Assembly (NCBI GenBank): GCA_963676515.1
Contig: OY781061.1
Span: forward strand, 1,116,001 to 1,180,000
Direction of reading: 5' to 3'
DNA: 64,000 nucleotides
Origin: G963667145 sp963676515 [NCBI: Candidatus Cloacimonadota bacterium]
Lineage (GTDB): Bacteria > Cloacimonadota > Cloacimonadia > G963667145
Position 1 is the first letter of the stretch. Every line of letters starts with the position of its first letter. The translations under genes and the position numbers were made by a program. The notes beneath the pieces were generated by a model. The model did not search any database. It was not told the DNA's origin and saw only the letters and a program-made list of their open reading frames with translations. This document shows, one piece after another, positions 46,131-55,600 of the stretch.

Positions 46131-46653
46131 AATATTAGTGTGTGTGAGCGGCTCGATAGCCGCCTACAAGTCGGCAGAGCTGGTCTCGTTGCTGACAAAA
46201 AGCGGGTGCGAGGTGAAAGTGGTCGCCACCGATGGTGCTTTGCAGTTCATCGGCAGAGCAACGCTGGAAGCTCTCTCTGGTCATCAAGTTTATACGCAGA
46301 TGTTCGCAGAGTCGCACAAGATTCACCATATAAATCTGGTGAAATGGGCAGATTTGATCGTGCTGTATCCCGCGTCGGCTAGCACTTTGGGCAGATTGCG
46401 TCTCGGCTTGGCGGAAGATTTGCTCACCGCTTGTTTTGTGGCGAACAACTTCATCAAGCCTTATCTGATTGCACCGTCGATGAATGTGAATATGTACGCC
46501 CATCCTGCGGTGCAGGAGAATCTGGCAACTTTGCAAAGCTGGGGTGCGACGGTGATAGAGCCAGCTTCGGGCAATTTGGCGTGTGGCACAAAGGGCAAAG
46601 GCAGAGCGCCAGAGCCAGCAGAGATATTGGCGATTATCAAGGAAAGCTTGTGA
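46117..46653 (+). CDS. coaC: Phosphopantothenoylcysteine decarboxylase (CoaC)
   Basis: This flavin enzyme (HFCD family) decarboxylates phosphopantothenoylcysteine to phosphopantetheine. The 178-residue product has ILVCVSGSIAAYKSAEL, KIHHINLVKWADLIVLYPASA and the PSMNVNMY substrate-recognition motif followed by CGTKGKGR. In most bacteria it is fused to CoaB as Dfp; here it is a separate gene. It overlaps panC by 14 bases and coaB by four. Confidence 0.94.
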   Translation: MSPSKILVCVSGSIAAYKSAELVSLLTKSGCEVKVVATDGALQFIGRATLEALSGHQVYTQMFAESHKIHHINLVKWADLIVLYPASASTLGRLRLGLAEDLLTACFVANNFIKPYLIAPSMNVNMYAHPAVQENLATLQSWGATVIEPASGNLACGTKGKGRAPEPAEILAIIKESL

Positions 46654-47327
46654 AAATACTGCTAACTTCGGGAGCGACACGCGAGCCCATCGATGGCGTT
46701 CGCTTTCTGACCAACTTTGCTAGTGGCAAGACTGGCAGTGTGCTTGCCGACTATTTCGCTCAGCAAGGGGTGCAAGTGGTGTATCTGCACGGAGTAGGTG
46801 CAAAGCTCCCCAAAGTTTGTAGCCAGAGCGTCGAGTTTAGCTCGTTTGCCGATTTGGACAATAAGATGCACACTTTTTTGGCATCGGGCGATTTTGATGC
46901 GGTGGTGCATTTGGCTGCTGTGGGAGATTTTGCTCTGGAGCGTATAGAGCTGGACGACGGCAGTTTCGTTTCGCCAGATTTAGGTGGCAAGCTGGACTCA
47001 TCGCAGAAGATTAAATTGCAGATGAAAAAGACTCACAAGATTTTGCCTTTGCTAAAATCTTACGCTGGTAAGAGGAAACCGCCGTTTGTTGTGGGGTTCA
47101 AGCTAACCAACTCAGCCACGCAAGAGCAAATTACCCAGAAGATGGCGAAAATTTGGCAAGCTGGCGGAGTGGATTTGGTGGTGCATAACGACAAAAATAA
47201 GATAACAGACACGCTACATCCAGCAACTTTTTACAAGGTGGGCAACCAAAGATTGGCACAGACGGCGACGAAAGAGGAGCTGGCAAAGAAAATGCTGGAG
47301 ATAATGAAAGGAGAGCTAGAGAGATGA
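46650..47327 (+). CDS. coaB: Phosphopantothenate-cysteine ligase (CoaB)
   Basis: CoaB joins phosphopantothenate to cysteine. From GTG 46650, overlapping the coaC TGA, it gives 225 residues beginning VKILLTSGATREPIDGVRFLTN, then FASGKTGSVLADYF, HLAAVGDFALE, KLDSSQKIKLQMKKTHKIL and DLVVHND, the CoaB blocks. The open frame extends upstream into coaC but that part is not homologous. Stand-alone CoaB next to CoaC is like the split pair of streptococci. Confidence 0.93.
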   Translation: MKILLTSGATREPIDGVRFLTNFASGKTGSVLADYFAQQGVQVVYLHGVGAKLPKVCSQSVEFSSFADLDNKMHTFLASGDFDAVVHLAAVGDFALERIELDDGSFVSPDLGGKLDSSQKIKLQMKKTHKILPLLKSYAGKRKPPFVVGFKLTNSATQEQITQKMAKIWQAGGVDLVVHNDKNKITDTLHPATFYKVGNQRLAQTATKEELAKKMLEIMKGELER

Positions 47328-48094
47328 AGTTGTGTTTAGATTTCGGGAATTCGCAACTTTTCGGCGGATTGGTAAAGGGGCGAGAGATTTTGTTTCGCTT
47401 TCGTAAAAATATGAGCAAAAGCATTTCGTCTGATGAGATGGGGATTTTTTTGCGAGAGGTAATCAGGGAAAACGGCTACGAGCTGAGCACGGTAAAGAAG
47501 ATAATTTTTTGCAGTGTAACTCCCGAGGTGAACCATTCCGTGAAAAACAGCTGCTTGAACTATTTCCAGATAAACCCTTTGGCTCTGGAACCGGGTGTGA
47601 AGACAGGATTGCAGATAAAATACGCTAACCCAACGGAAGTGGGTGCCGATAGGATCGCAGGAGCTTTGGGAGCGAGCGAGGCTTACCCCGAGCAAAACAT
47701 CATCATTGTCGATATGGGTACAGCCACGACTTTTGATGTTCTGACGAAGAATAAAGAGTATCTGGGCGGAGTGATAACGCCGGGAATGTCAATTGCTATG
47801 CAATCTCTGGAACAGCACACGGCGAAATTGCCCAAGGTGGAGATACTCAAGCCGAAGTGCATCTGCGGGAAATCTACGGTGCAGAGCATCCAAGCGGGGC
47901 TGTATTTTGGCAATCTGGGAGCGATCAAAGAGATTTGCCAAGGACTAATCGCTAGTTGTTTTCCTGATGAAGATGTGCTGACTTTGGGCACGGGCGGATT
48001 TTCGCGATTGTTCCGCAATGCGGGCGTTTTCGATAAAATAAATAAAGATCTGGTTTTGGAAGGATTGATAAAATTGGAGGAGTTAAACAGATGA
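47324..48094 (+). CDS. coaX: Type III pantothenate kinase
   Basis: CoaX phosphorylates pantothenate, the committed step to CoA; the type III enzyme needs a monovalent cation and is not feedback-inhibited by CoA. The 256 residues have the actin-like phosphate loops: [50 protein letters not shown] and [15 protein letters not shown]. It overlaps coaB by ATGA and panD by four bases. Confidence 0.95.
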   Translation: MKLCLDFGNSQLFGGLVKGREILFRFRKNMSKSISSDEMGIFLREVIRENGYELSTVKKIIFCSVTPEVNHSVKNSCLNYFQINPLALEPGVKTGLQIKYANPTEVGADRIAGALGASEAYPEQNIIIVDMGTATTFDVLTKNKEYLGGVITPGMSIAMQSLEQHTAKLPKVEILKPKCICGKSTVQSIQAGLYFGNLGAIKEICQGLIASCFPDEDVLTLGTGGFSRLFRNAGVFDKINKDLVLEGLIKLEELNR

Positions 48095-48438
48095 CAGTAG
48101 AAATGTTGAAAGCTAAATTGCACAGAGCGACGGTGACGGATGCGGATTTGAATTACGAAGGCTCTGTCTCCATCGACACCAAACTTTGCAAAGCGGCTGG
48201 ATTTTTTATGAACGAAAAAGTGGATATCCTGAATATCAATAACGGAGCGAGATTTTCCACCTATGTGATAGCTGGCAAAGACGGCGAAATCTGCCTGAAC
48301 GGAGCGGCAGCCAGATTAGTGCAAAAAGGCGACAAGGTGATAATCGTCGCTTACTGCCAGATGGACGAGGAGCAAGCCAAAACTCACCAGCCGACTGTGG
48401 TGCATCTGGACGAGAAAAATCGGGAAAGTAGGAAGTGA
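48091..48438 (+). CDS. panD: Aspartate 1-decarboxylase
   Basis: PanD makes beta-alanine from aspartate. The 115-residue proenzyme cleaves itself at Gly24-Ser25 (NYEGSVSID) to form the pyruvoyl cofactor. [18 protein letters not shown] and [19 protein letters not shown] are typical. It overlaps coaX by four bases and completes the pathway from ketoisovalerate and aspartate to phosphopantetheine in one operon. Maturation may need a PanZ/PanM-like factor, not seen here. Confidence 0.96.
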   Translation: MTVEMLKAKLHRATVTDADLNYEGSVSIDTKLCKAAGFFMNEKVDILNINNGARFSTYVIAGKDGEICLNGAAARLVQKGDKVIIVAYCQMDEEQAKTHQPTVVHLDEKNRESRK

Positions 48439-48899
48439 TGACTATAAAAAAACTGATTTGCTTAATAGTCTTACCTCTTTTTTTTGTGGGGAATGTTTAT
48501 AGTGAGACTTTGTCGGAATTAGTTTTTGGTTGTCAGTATAATGGAGGATATGGAGCTTTAGAGCTGGGAATGACTCTTTCTGAGCGAAAAAATAAAAGAA
48601 AATATGCAAATATTCATACGGGTGGAGAAGTTTTATTTGGTTCTTCTGTAAATGGTGTGAAAGCGGGTTTCGACTTTGCATATGATGCTTTTCAGTTTTC
48701 TGGGAATTTGGTTGAATACTTCAAAGGGTTTGAGCATATTACTGTTTTGAGACCAGAAATGGGATTTACTCTTTGGGGATATGTTGATTTAGCAGTTGGC
48801 TATAATGTGTTTACTCAGAAAGAAGATTTTAATCTTGGTAAATATGTAGTAACCTTTAGAATTAAATATCCTTTTGAATTTATGCAGTTTAAAAAGTAA
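48438..48899 (+). CDS. Small exported, possibly outer-membrane beta protein
   Basis: The 153-residue product has a signal peptide ([22 protein letters not shown]) and a mature part rich in alternating aromatic/Gly strands (YGALELGMTLSER, GVKAGFDFAYDAFQFSG, GYVDLAVGYNVFTQ) ending with aromatic-rich YPFEFMQFKK. It could be a small beta-barrel. I do not recognise the family. ATG 48438 overlaps the panD TGA, so it is in the CoA operon by position but is unlikely to share its function. A terminator follows. Confidence 0.6.
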   Translation: MTIKKLICLIVLPLFFVGNVYSETLSELVFGCQYNGGYGALELGMTLSERKNKRKYANIHTGGEVLFGSSVNGVKAGFDFAYDAFQFSGNLVEYFKGFEHITVLRPEMGFTLWGYVDLAVGYNVFTQKEDFNLGKYVVTFRIKYPFEFMQFKK

Positions 48900-48945
48900 A
48901 AGGCTGATTCTTTACTCTCTATTGAATAAAACATTTTGAGGGAAA

Positions 48946-48976
48946 GTGCTAGACAAGATTTAGCACCTCTTTTTCT
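48946..48976 (+). terminator. Terminator after the CoA operon
   Basis: GTGCTA (48946-48951) pairs with TAGCAC (48961-48966), extended outward by GAG/CTC with an internal bulge, and is followed by CTCTTTTTCTC. Moderate strength. Confidence 0.65.
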
Positions 48977-49030
48977 CAAGGAAAGTGAAAATCGTGAACA
49001 AAAAATAAAAAATTATACAAGGAGAATGTT

Positions 49031-51283
49031 ATGAATGTGATACCCTTTTTATGGTATTTGGCGCCCGTAGGTGCTTTGATTGCACTTATTTTTGCATATG
49101 TGATTTTCTTGGGTGTGAAAAAAATGCCTGCTGGAAATGAGAAGATGGAGACGATAGCAAGATATGTCCGCGAGGGATCTTTTGCATATCTGAAGCAACA
49201 ATATAAGGGCGTGGCAATCTTTTTTGCGATCGCTTTTGTTGTTTTTAATATTATGGCTTGGGGAATGCATGTCTTGCATCCTTTGGTGCCTTGGGCTTTC
49301 TTGACTGGTGGCATCCTGAGTGGTCTGGCTGGATTTTTCGGGATGAACACCGCTACTATCGCCTCTGTGAAGACAGTGCAAGCTGCTACCAAAAGTATGG
49401 ACTCTGCCCTGAAGGTGGCGTTCCGTGCTGGTGGCGTGATGGGTCTTGTGGTTGTGGGCTTGGCTTTGGCAGACATTTGTGCCAAGTTCTTCGCTCTGAA
49501 CTATCTTGGCTTCGATTTGCAGACTATCACCACAATAATGCTTGCCTCAGCGATGGGTGCATCGACTCAAGCGTTGTTTGCTCGTCTAGGCGGAGGTATC
49601 TATACCAAAGCTGCTGATGTAGGTGCTGACCTTGTAGGTAAGGTGGAAGCTGGTATCCCAGAGGACGATCCTCGTAACCCTGCTACTATCGCCGACAATG
49701 TGGGCGACAATGTGGGAGATGTAGCTGGAATGGGTGCGGACTTGTACGAATCTTACACTGGCTCTATCTTGGCTACGGCTATCTTGGGCTTCTCTGCTGC
49801 TTCCAAACTTGGTGCTAATGCGATGAATTTTGTGATTGCTCCGATGGTGCTCGCTGGTGTGGGTGCTATCTTGGCTATCGTCGGAATCTATCTGGTGTCC
49901 ACCAAAGAAGGAGCTTCTATCAAGGAATTGATGGCGAGCCTCAACAAAGGTGTGCATGCCAGCTCAGCCCTGATAGTGGTTGCCGCTTATTTTATTACTG
50001 ATATGCTTTTGCCAGAGCAAATATCTTTGGGGATTTTCTTCTCCACTGTTATTGGTCTTGTTGCGGGCATAATGGTCGGATATTTTACCGAAAGGTACAC
50101 TTCCGATGCTTACGCTTCCACTAGGGGCATCGCCAAGCAAGGCAGTTTCGGACCTGCTACGGTGATTATCGACGGTCTTGCCGTGGGTATGCAATCTACG
50201 ATGTCGTCTGTATTGGTGATAGTTGTCGCTATCATTGCAGCTTTCAGTGTTTCAGGTGGCTTCGGTCAGATGGAGTTCGGGCTTTATGGTATCGGCTTTG
50301 GTGCTGTAGGTATGCTCTCCACTTTGGGCGTAACTTTGGCGATGGACGCTTTTGGTCCTATTGCCGACAACGCTGGTGGAAATGCCGAGATGAGCGGATT
50401 GGGTGAAGATGTGAGGAAACGCACCGACGCTCTGGACTCTGTGGGCAACACCACAGCAGCCACAGGCAAAGGCTTTGCTATCGGCTCGGCAGCACTCACA
50501 GCGATGGCTCTTTTGGCATCGTACATCGAGCAAATTAGAATTGGATTTATGGATATGGGTGTCAAAACCCTCACAGTGGTTTATTCCAGTGGAGTCAGAG
50601 AGGTAATCTCGGTTTCCAAGGCGGGCATCGCCGATTTCGTGAACTACTACAACATCACCTTGATGAACCCGAAAGTGCTTTGTGGACTATTCATCGGAGC
50701 GATGGTTTCGTTCGTGTTCGCAGCGATGACGATGAAATCCGTGGGCAAAGTTGCCGCTGAGATGGTGGCAGAGGTGCGTAGACAGTTCAGGGAGATTCCG
50801 GGCATTTTGGAAGGCACAGCTACTCCTGAATATGCCAGATGTGTCGAAATCTCTACCATCGGTGCGCAAAAAGAGATGATCGCTCCAGCGTTGCTAGGTA
50901 TCTTCACGCCGATTGCTGTCGGTCTGATCTTGGGCGTCTCTGGCGTAATGGGACTCTTGGTCGGTGGCTTGGCTACTGGCTTCTCACTAGCGATAATGAT
51001 GAACAACGCAGGCGGTGCTTGGGACAATGCCAAGAAGTATATCGAGGCTGGCAACTACGGCGGCAAAGGCTCCGATTCGCACAAAGCGTGCGTGGTCGGC
51101 GACACCGTGGGTGACCCATTCAAAGATACATCTGGTCCATCCATCAACATCTTGATCAAGCTAATGTCGATGGTGTCTATCGTGTTCGCAGGGCTTATCA
51201 TAGCTTACTCTCCGATGATAGAGGGACTCTACAGCCAAACTCCAGCGGAGCAGGTTACCGTGACTCAGGTTGATGTTAAGTAA
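49031..51283 (+). CDS. hppA: Membrane-bound ion-pumping pyrophosphatase
   Basis: HppA couples pyrophosphate hydrolysis to H+ or Na+ export. The 750-residue protein has about 16 hydrophobic segments and the pyrophosphate site motifs GGIYTKAADVGADLVGKVE (in pieces), DDPRNPATIADNVGDNVGDVAG and a later DTVGDPFKDTSGP. The residue after GNTT (GNTTAATGKG, residues 472-481) is Ala476, the hallmark of the K+-dependent subfamily (Lys in K+-independent pumps). I cannot decide between Na+ and H+. ATG 49031 has AAGGAG. It is monocistronic, with a strong terminator downstream. Confidence 0.97.
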   Translation: MNVIPFLWYLAPVGALIALIFAYVIFLGVKKMPAGNEKMETIARYVREGSFAYLKQQYKGVAIFFAIAFVVFNIMAWGMHVLHPLVPWAFLTGGILSGLAGFFGMNTATIASVKTVQAATKSMDSALKVAFRAGGVMGLVVVGLALADICAKFFALNYLGFDLQTITTIMLASAMGASTQALFARLGGGIYTKAADVGADLVGKVEAGIPEDDPRNPATIADNVGDNVGDVAGMGADLYESYTGSILATAILGFSAASKLGANAMNFVIAPMVLAGVGAILAIVGIYLVSTKEGASIKELMASLNKGVHASSALIVVAAYFITDMLLPEQISLGIFFSTVIGLVAGIMVGYFTERYTSDAYASTRGIAKQGSFGPATVIIDGLAVGMQSTMSSVLVIVVAIIAAFSVSGGFGQMEFGLYGIGFGAVGMLSTLGVTLAMDAFGPIADNAGGNAEMSGLGEDVRKRTDALDSVGNTTAATGKGFAIGSAALTAMALLASYIEQIRIGFMDMGVKTLTVVYSSGVREVISVSKAGIADFVNYYNITLMNPKVLCGLFIGAMVSFVFAAMTMKSVGKVAAEMVAEVRRQFREIPGILEGTATPEYARCVEISTIGAQKEMIAPALLGIFTPIAVGLILGVSGVMGLLVGGLATGFSLAIMMNNAGGAWDNAKKYIEAGNYGGKGSDSHKACVVGDTVGDPFKDTSGPSINILIKLMSMVSIVFAGLIIAYSPMIEGLYSQTPAEQVTVTQVDVK

Positions 51284-51303
51284 TTAGTAACTTTTTAAAT
51301 AAT

Positions 51304-51342
51304 ACCCGACTTTTCCTATTTAGAGGTGGAGTCGGGTTTTTT
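51304..51342 (+). terminator. Intrinsic terminator after hppA
   Basis: An 8-bp stem ACCCGACT/AGTCGGGT is followed by six T residues, 20 bases after the hppA stop. Confidence 0.88.
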
Positions 51343-52607
51343 GTGCGTAATAAGAGATTGCTTTATCTTGGATTTGCTCTTTGCCAGAGGGTTTGTTGGC
51401 GAAGCCCAAGCCCGCCCTTGGATTCCCGCTTCCGCGGGAATGAGGAAGAGAAGTAAGCAAGCAAGAAGCATCCACCAGCCCTCGTTCTGAGTTAAAATGG
51501 GAATTTATTCTTTTTGTCTTGGTCTCCTGACGGAGGGTCTTACTTTTCCCTTTGGTTGACCAAAGCGAAAAGTAACAAAAGGTAAAATCAAAATACCAAA
51601 GCCGAAATCTAAATTCTAAACCTTCCTCGCACGCTGTCAGCCTCGTGCTATGAATCTCATTTTGTTATTCCATTTGTGATATAGCACTTCGTCGTCAGCG
51701 TAGCTCAGGCGGTTAACGAATTTCACGCTTCCTGCTTTATGTATTTATTAGCCCAAGCCCACCCTTGGATTCCCGCTTTCGCGGGAATGAGGAAGAGAAG
51801 CAAGCAAGCACACGCTTTTAAAAACCTCGTCATTGCGGGCTCCGACCCGCAATCTTCCGAGGCGAAGCAAAAGCCATAGTCACAGCATTCATCTGTGTTC
51901 ATCTGTGTTCATCTGTGGTTTCTGTTGTTCTCCCACACGATGCACAAAAGTAGCAAATTCGTAATGAGGCGAACATTTCAGCCAAATACAATTTAGAAGA
52001 AAATCAGCTCTCCTTATCAGGCAAAGTTGTTTTTTTACGCCAGAAACTTTTTTTTAATTGACATCAAATGAGCTTTTCCCCTCGTTCCCAAGCTCCAGCT
52101 TGGGAATGCATACGAAACAAAACATACAGTCAAAATACCAAAGCTGAAAGCTAAATTCTAAACCTTTTTCGCACGCTGAAGACGCAAAATTTTGCGTCTC
52201 TACAGCTTCACTCAGCAGAGCCAGAGACACAGTTCAGCATCTCTGGTATTGCAAAGCCAACGATTGAAAATGTATAGCTAAGAATAAATCTCGGAGGTGC
52301 TCTTCACCACGGACAGCTGTAAATACCTCACGCAACCCTCTGGCGGATTGAAGCGGAGCGGTTTTCTTTTCTCCTCTATCTTCTCGTTGAGCGTTCAAAG
52401 AAAAGATGGAGTCCCACTAAGGCTAAAAGCAGGTTACAAAGAAAAATGAAAACAAATCACACCTTGGCAAATCCCACCTACCAGTTCACAATCATACAAT
52501 GATGAAAAGCGACAACCAGCCAAAAATAATTGAAAATTTTAAACCCTTTTCCTGTAGTCATTTCAGCTTATTCTCTAGTTTCATCTTTGCGAAAAACACA
52601 ATAATTG
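51343..52607 (+). repeat. Intergenic repeat mosaic 1
   Basis: There is no gene here. The stretch is a string of short modules that recur at 59.7-61.1 and 62.5-63.3 kb. They are: ATTCCC-N8-GGGAAT palindromes (51422-51441, 51769-51788); the TTCTGAGTTAAAATGGG block (51488-51518); a TTGGTCTCCTGACGG block (51519-51602); the GCACGCTGTCAGCC...TTCCTGCTTTA block (51629-51742); the CATTGCGGGCTCCGACCCG block with the ATCTGTGTTCATCTG direct repeat (51830-51917); the 149-bp unit (51928-52076); TTCCCAAGCTCCAGCTTGGG (52084-52107); GACGCAAAATTTTGCGTC (52180-52197); and the CTCTTCACCACGG block (52292-52417). The last 180 bases look unique and lead to the lipoprotein gene. Confidence 0.85.
51928..52076 (+). 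repeat. 149-bp direct repeat, copy 1
   Basis: These bases recur at 63163-63311 in the same orientation with one difference (T at 51951, C at 63186). The unit starts TTCTCCCACACGATGC and ends near TTGACATCAAATGAGC, so it may carry an outward -35 box. The two copies enclose both lipoprotein genes, 11,235 bp apart. Confidence 0.95.
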
Positions 52608-52677
52608 TTTGACTACATTTGGGGAAAAAACATTCTTTTACTTAATTGGTTTTGTATCGTTTAAAAAAGGAGAAACA

Positions 52678-55600
52678 ATGAAAACAGGATTCAAACTTTT
52701 TGTATTTGGTTTAATTCTAACTTTATCTATCACCGCTTGTAATATCTTTGGTAATGACGATGGTGATCCACCTGAAAATCCAACCAGCTTACACGCTGAG
52801 GCTGTAAGCTCTTCTCAAATAGACCTATCTTGGAGCACAGTCGATGGAGCAAAAGGTTACAAAATGTTTTTTGCAACATCCAGCGATGGAGATTATACAG
52901 AAACTGATATTGGCAATGTTACTTCTCACAGTAGCACAGGGCTCAATGCAGATACAGAATATTTTTACAAGATTCGAGCTTATAATTCTGATGGCAACTC
53001 TGGGTTTTCTAACATTGCGAGTGCCACCACTATAGTCGCAGCTCCTACCGCTCCCATCAATTTATCTTTCATTGTTATCGACTCTTACCGAATAGACATT
53101 TCGTGGGGAGCTGTCAGTGGAGCAGAAGGTTATAAAGTTTATAAAGCAACAACCAACAATGGGGAGTACAGTGAAACAGATGTTGGAGATGTTACTACCT
53201 ACAGTAGCACAGGTCTGAGTGCAGACACAGCTTATTATTATAAATTAAAAGCTTATAATGTGGGTGGCGAATCGGATTTTTCTGCTAGTATGAGTGCTTC
53301 GATAAATGTAGATGTTCCTATTAATGTATCAGCCGAGGAGATAAGTTCATCACAAATAAACATATCATGGGATGCAGTCAGTGGAGCTACTGGCTACAAA
53401 ATATATCAAGCAGACGCGAGTAATGGAACTTACACCGAGATTGGTGAGGTCAGTGCTCTTTTCTACAACAACACAGGACTTAGTGCAAGCACAGAGTATT
53501 TTTATAAAGTCCGAGCTTATAATGCTGCGGATACATCTGAATATTCTAGTTTTGCAACCGCCACCACGCTTGTCGCAGCTCCTGCAACTCCTACTGGTTT
53601 AACAGCCAGTGCCGTGAGCTCTTCGCAAATAGACTTAACTTGGACAGCAGTCACTGGAGCTACGGGCTACAAACTATACAGATCAGCCTCCAGCGGCGGA
53701 ACTTACACCGAGATTGATGATGTCACTAGCAGTCCTTACAACAACACAGGACTCAGTGCAGGCACAACTTATTATTATAAGATAAAAGCTCATAACGCAG
53801 GCGGAGACAGCGACCTATCAGGCGAAGTAACTGCCACCACGGTTGTCGCAGCACCTGCAGTTCCTACAGGTTTATCCGCCAGTGCCGTGAGCGCTTCGCA
53901 AATAGACTTAACTTGGACAGCAGTCACTGGAGCTACGGGCTACAAACTATACAGATCAGCCACCAGCGGCGGAACTTACACCGAGATTGATGATGTCACT
54001 AGCAGTCCTTACAACAACACAGGACTCAGTGCAGGCACAACTTATTATTATAAGATAAAAGCTCATAACGCAGGCGGAGATAGCGAATTTTCTAGTGTTG
54101 CAAGTGCCACGACGGTAGTCGCAGCTCCTGCAACTCCTACTGGTTTAACAGCCAGTGCCGTGAGCTCTTCGCAAATAGACTTAACTTGGGCAGCAGTCAC
54201 TGGAGCTACGGGCTACAAACTATACAGATCAGCCACCAGCGGTGGAACTTACACCGAGATTGATGATGTCACTAGCAGTCCTTACAACAACACAGGACTT
54301 AGTGCAGGCACAACTTATTATTATAAGATAAAAGCTCATAACGCAGGCGGAGATAGCGAATTTTCTAGTTTTGCAACCGCCACCACGGTTGTTGCAGCAC
54401 CTGCAGTTCCTACTGGTTTATCCGCCAGTGCCGTGAGCTCCTCGCAAATAGACTTAACTTGGACAGCAGGCAGTGGAGCTACAAGCTATACACTATACAG
54501 GTCAACTTCTAGTGGTGGAACTTATAGCGAAATTGAACTGGAGAATGTGACTTCCTATAGTAACAACACAGGACTTAGTGCAGGCACAACTTATTATTAT
54601 AAGATAAAAGCTCATAACGCAGGCGGAGATAGCGAATTTTCTAGTGTTGCAAGTGTCACGACGGTTGTCGCAGCACCTGCAGTTCCTACTGGTTTATCAG
54701 CCAGTGCCGTGAGCTCCTCGCAAATAGACTTAACTTGGACAGCAGTCACTGGAGCTACGGGCTACAAAATATCCCGAGCAACCTCTAGCGGCGGAACTTA
54801 CACTGAGGTTGATGATGTCACTAGCAGTCCTTACAACAACACAGGACTCAGTGCAGGCACAACTTATTATTATAAGATAAAAGCTCATAACGCAGGCGGA
54901 GATAGCGAATTTTCTAGTGTTGCAAGTGTCACGACGGTAGTCGCAGCTCCTGCAACTCCTACTGGTTTATCAGCCAGTGCCGTGAGCTCCTCGCAAATAG
55001 ACTTAACTTGGACAGCAGGCAGTGGAGCTACAAGCTATACACTATACAGGTCAACTTCTAGTGGTGGAACTTATAGCGAAATTGAACTGGAGAATGTGAC
55101 TTCCTATAGTAACAACACAGGACTTAGTGCAGGCACAACTTATTATTATAAGATAAAAGCTCATAACGCAGGCGGAGATAGCAACCTATCAGGCGAAGTA
55201 ACTGCCACCACGGTAGTCGCAGCACCTTCAGTTCCTACAGGTTTATCAGCCAGTGCCGTGAGCGCCTCGCAAATAGACTTAACTTGGACAGCAGTCACTG
55301 GAGCTACGGGCTACAAACTATACAGATCAGCCTCCAGCGGCGGAACTTACACCGAGATTGATGATGTCACTAGCAGTCCTTACAACAACACAGGACTCAG
55401 TGCAGGCACAACTTATTATTATAAGATAAAAGCTCATAACGCAGGCGGAGATAGCGAATTTTCTAGTGTTGCAAGTGTCACGACGGTAGTCGCAGCTCCT
55501 GCAACTCCTACTGGTTTATCAGCCAGTGCCGTGAGCTCCTCGCAAATAGACTTAACTTGGACAGCAGGCAGTGGAGCTACAAGCTATACACTATACAGGT

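Noticed and set aside
51698-51735. tRNA-like string GCGTAGCTCAGGCGGTTAAC
   Set aside because: It resembles a D-arm but has no anticodon arm, T-arm (GTTCGA) or acceptor pairing, and it recurs as part of an intergenic repeat module.
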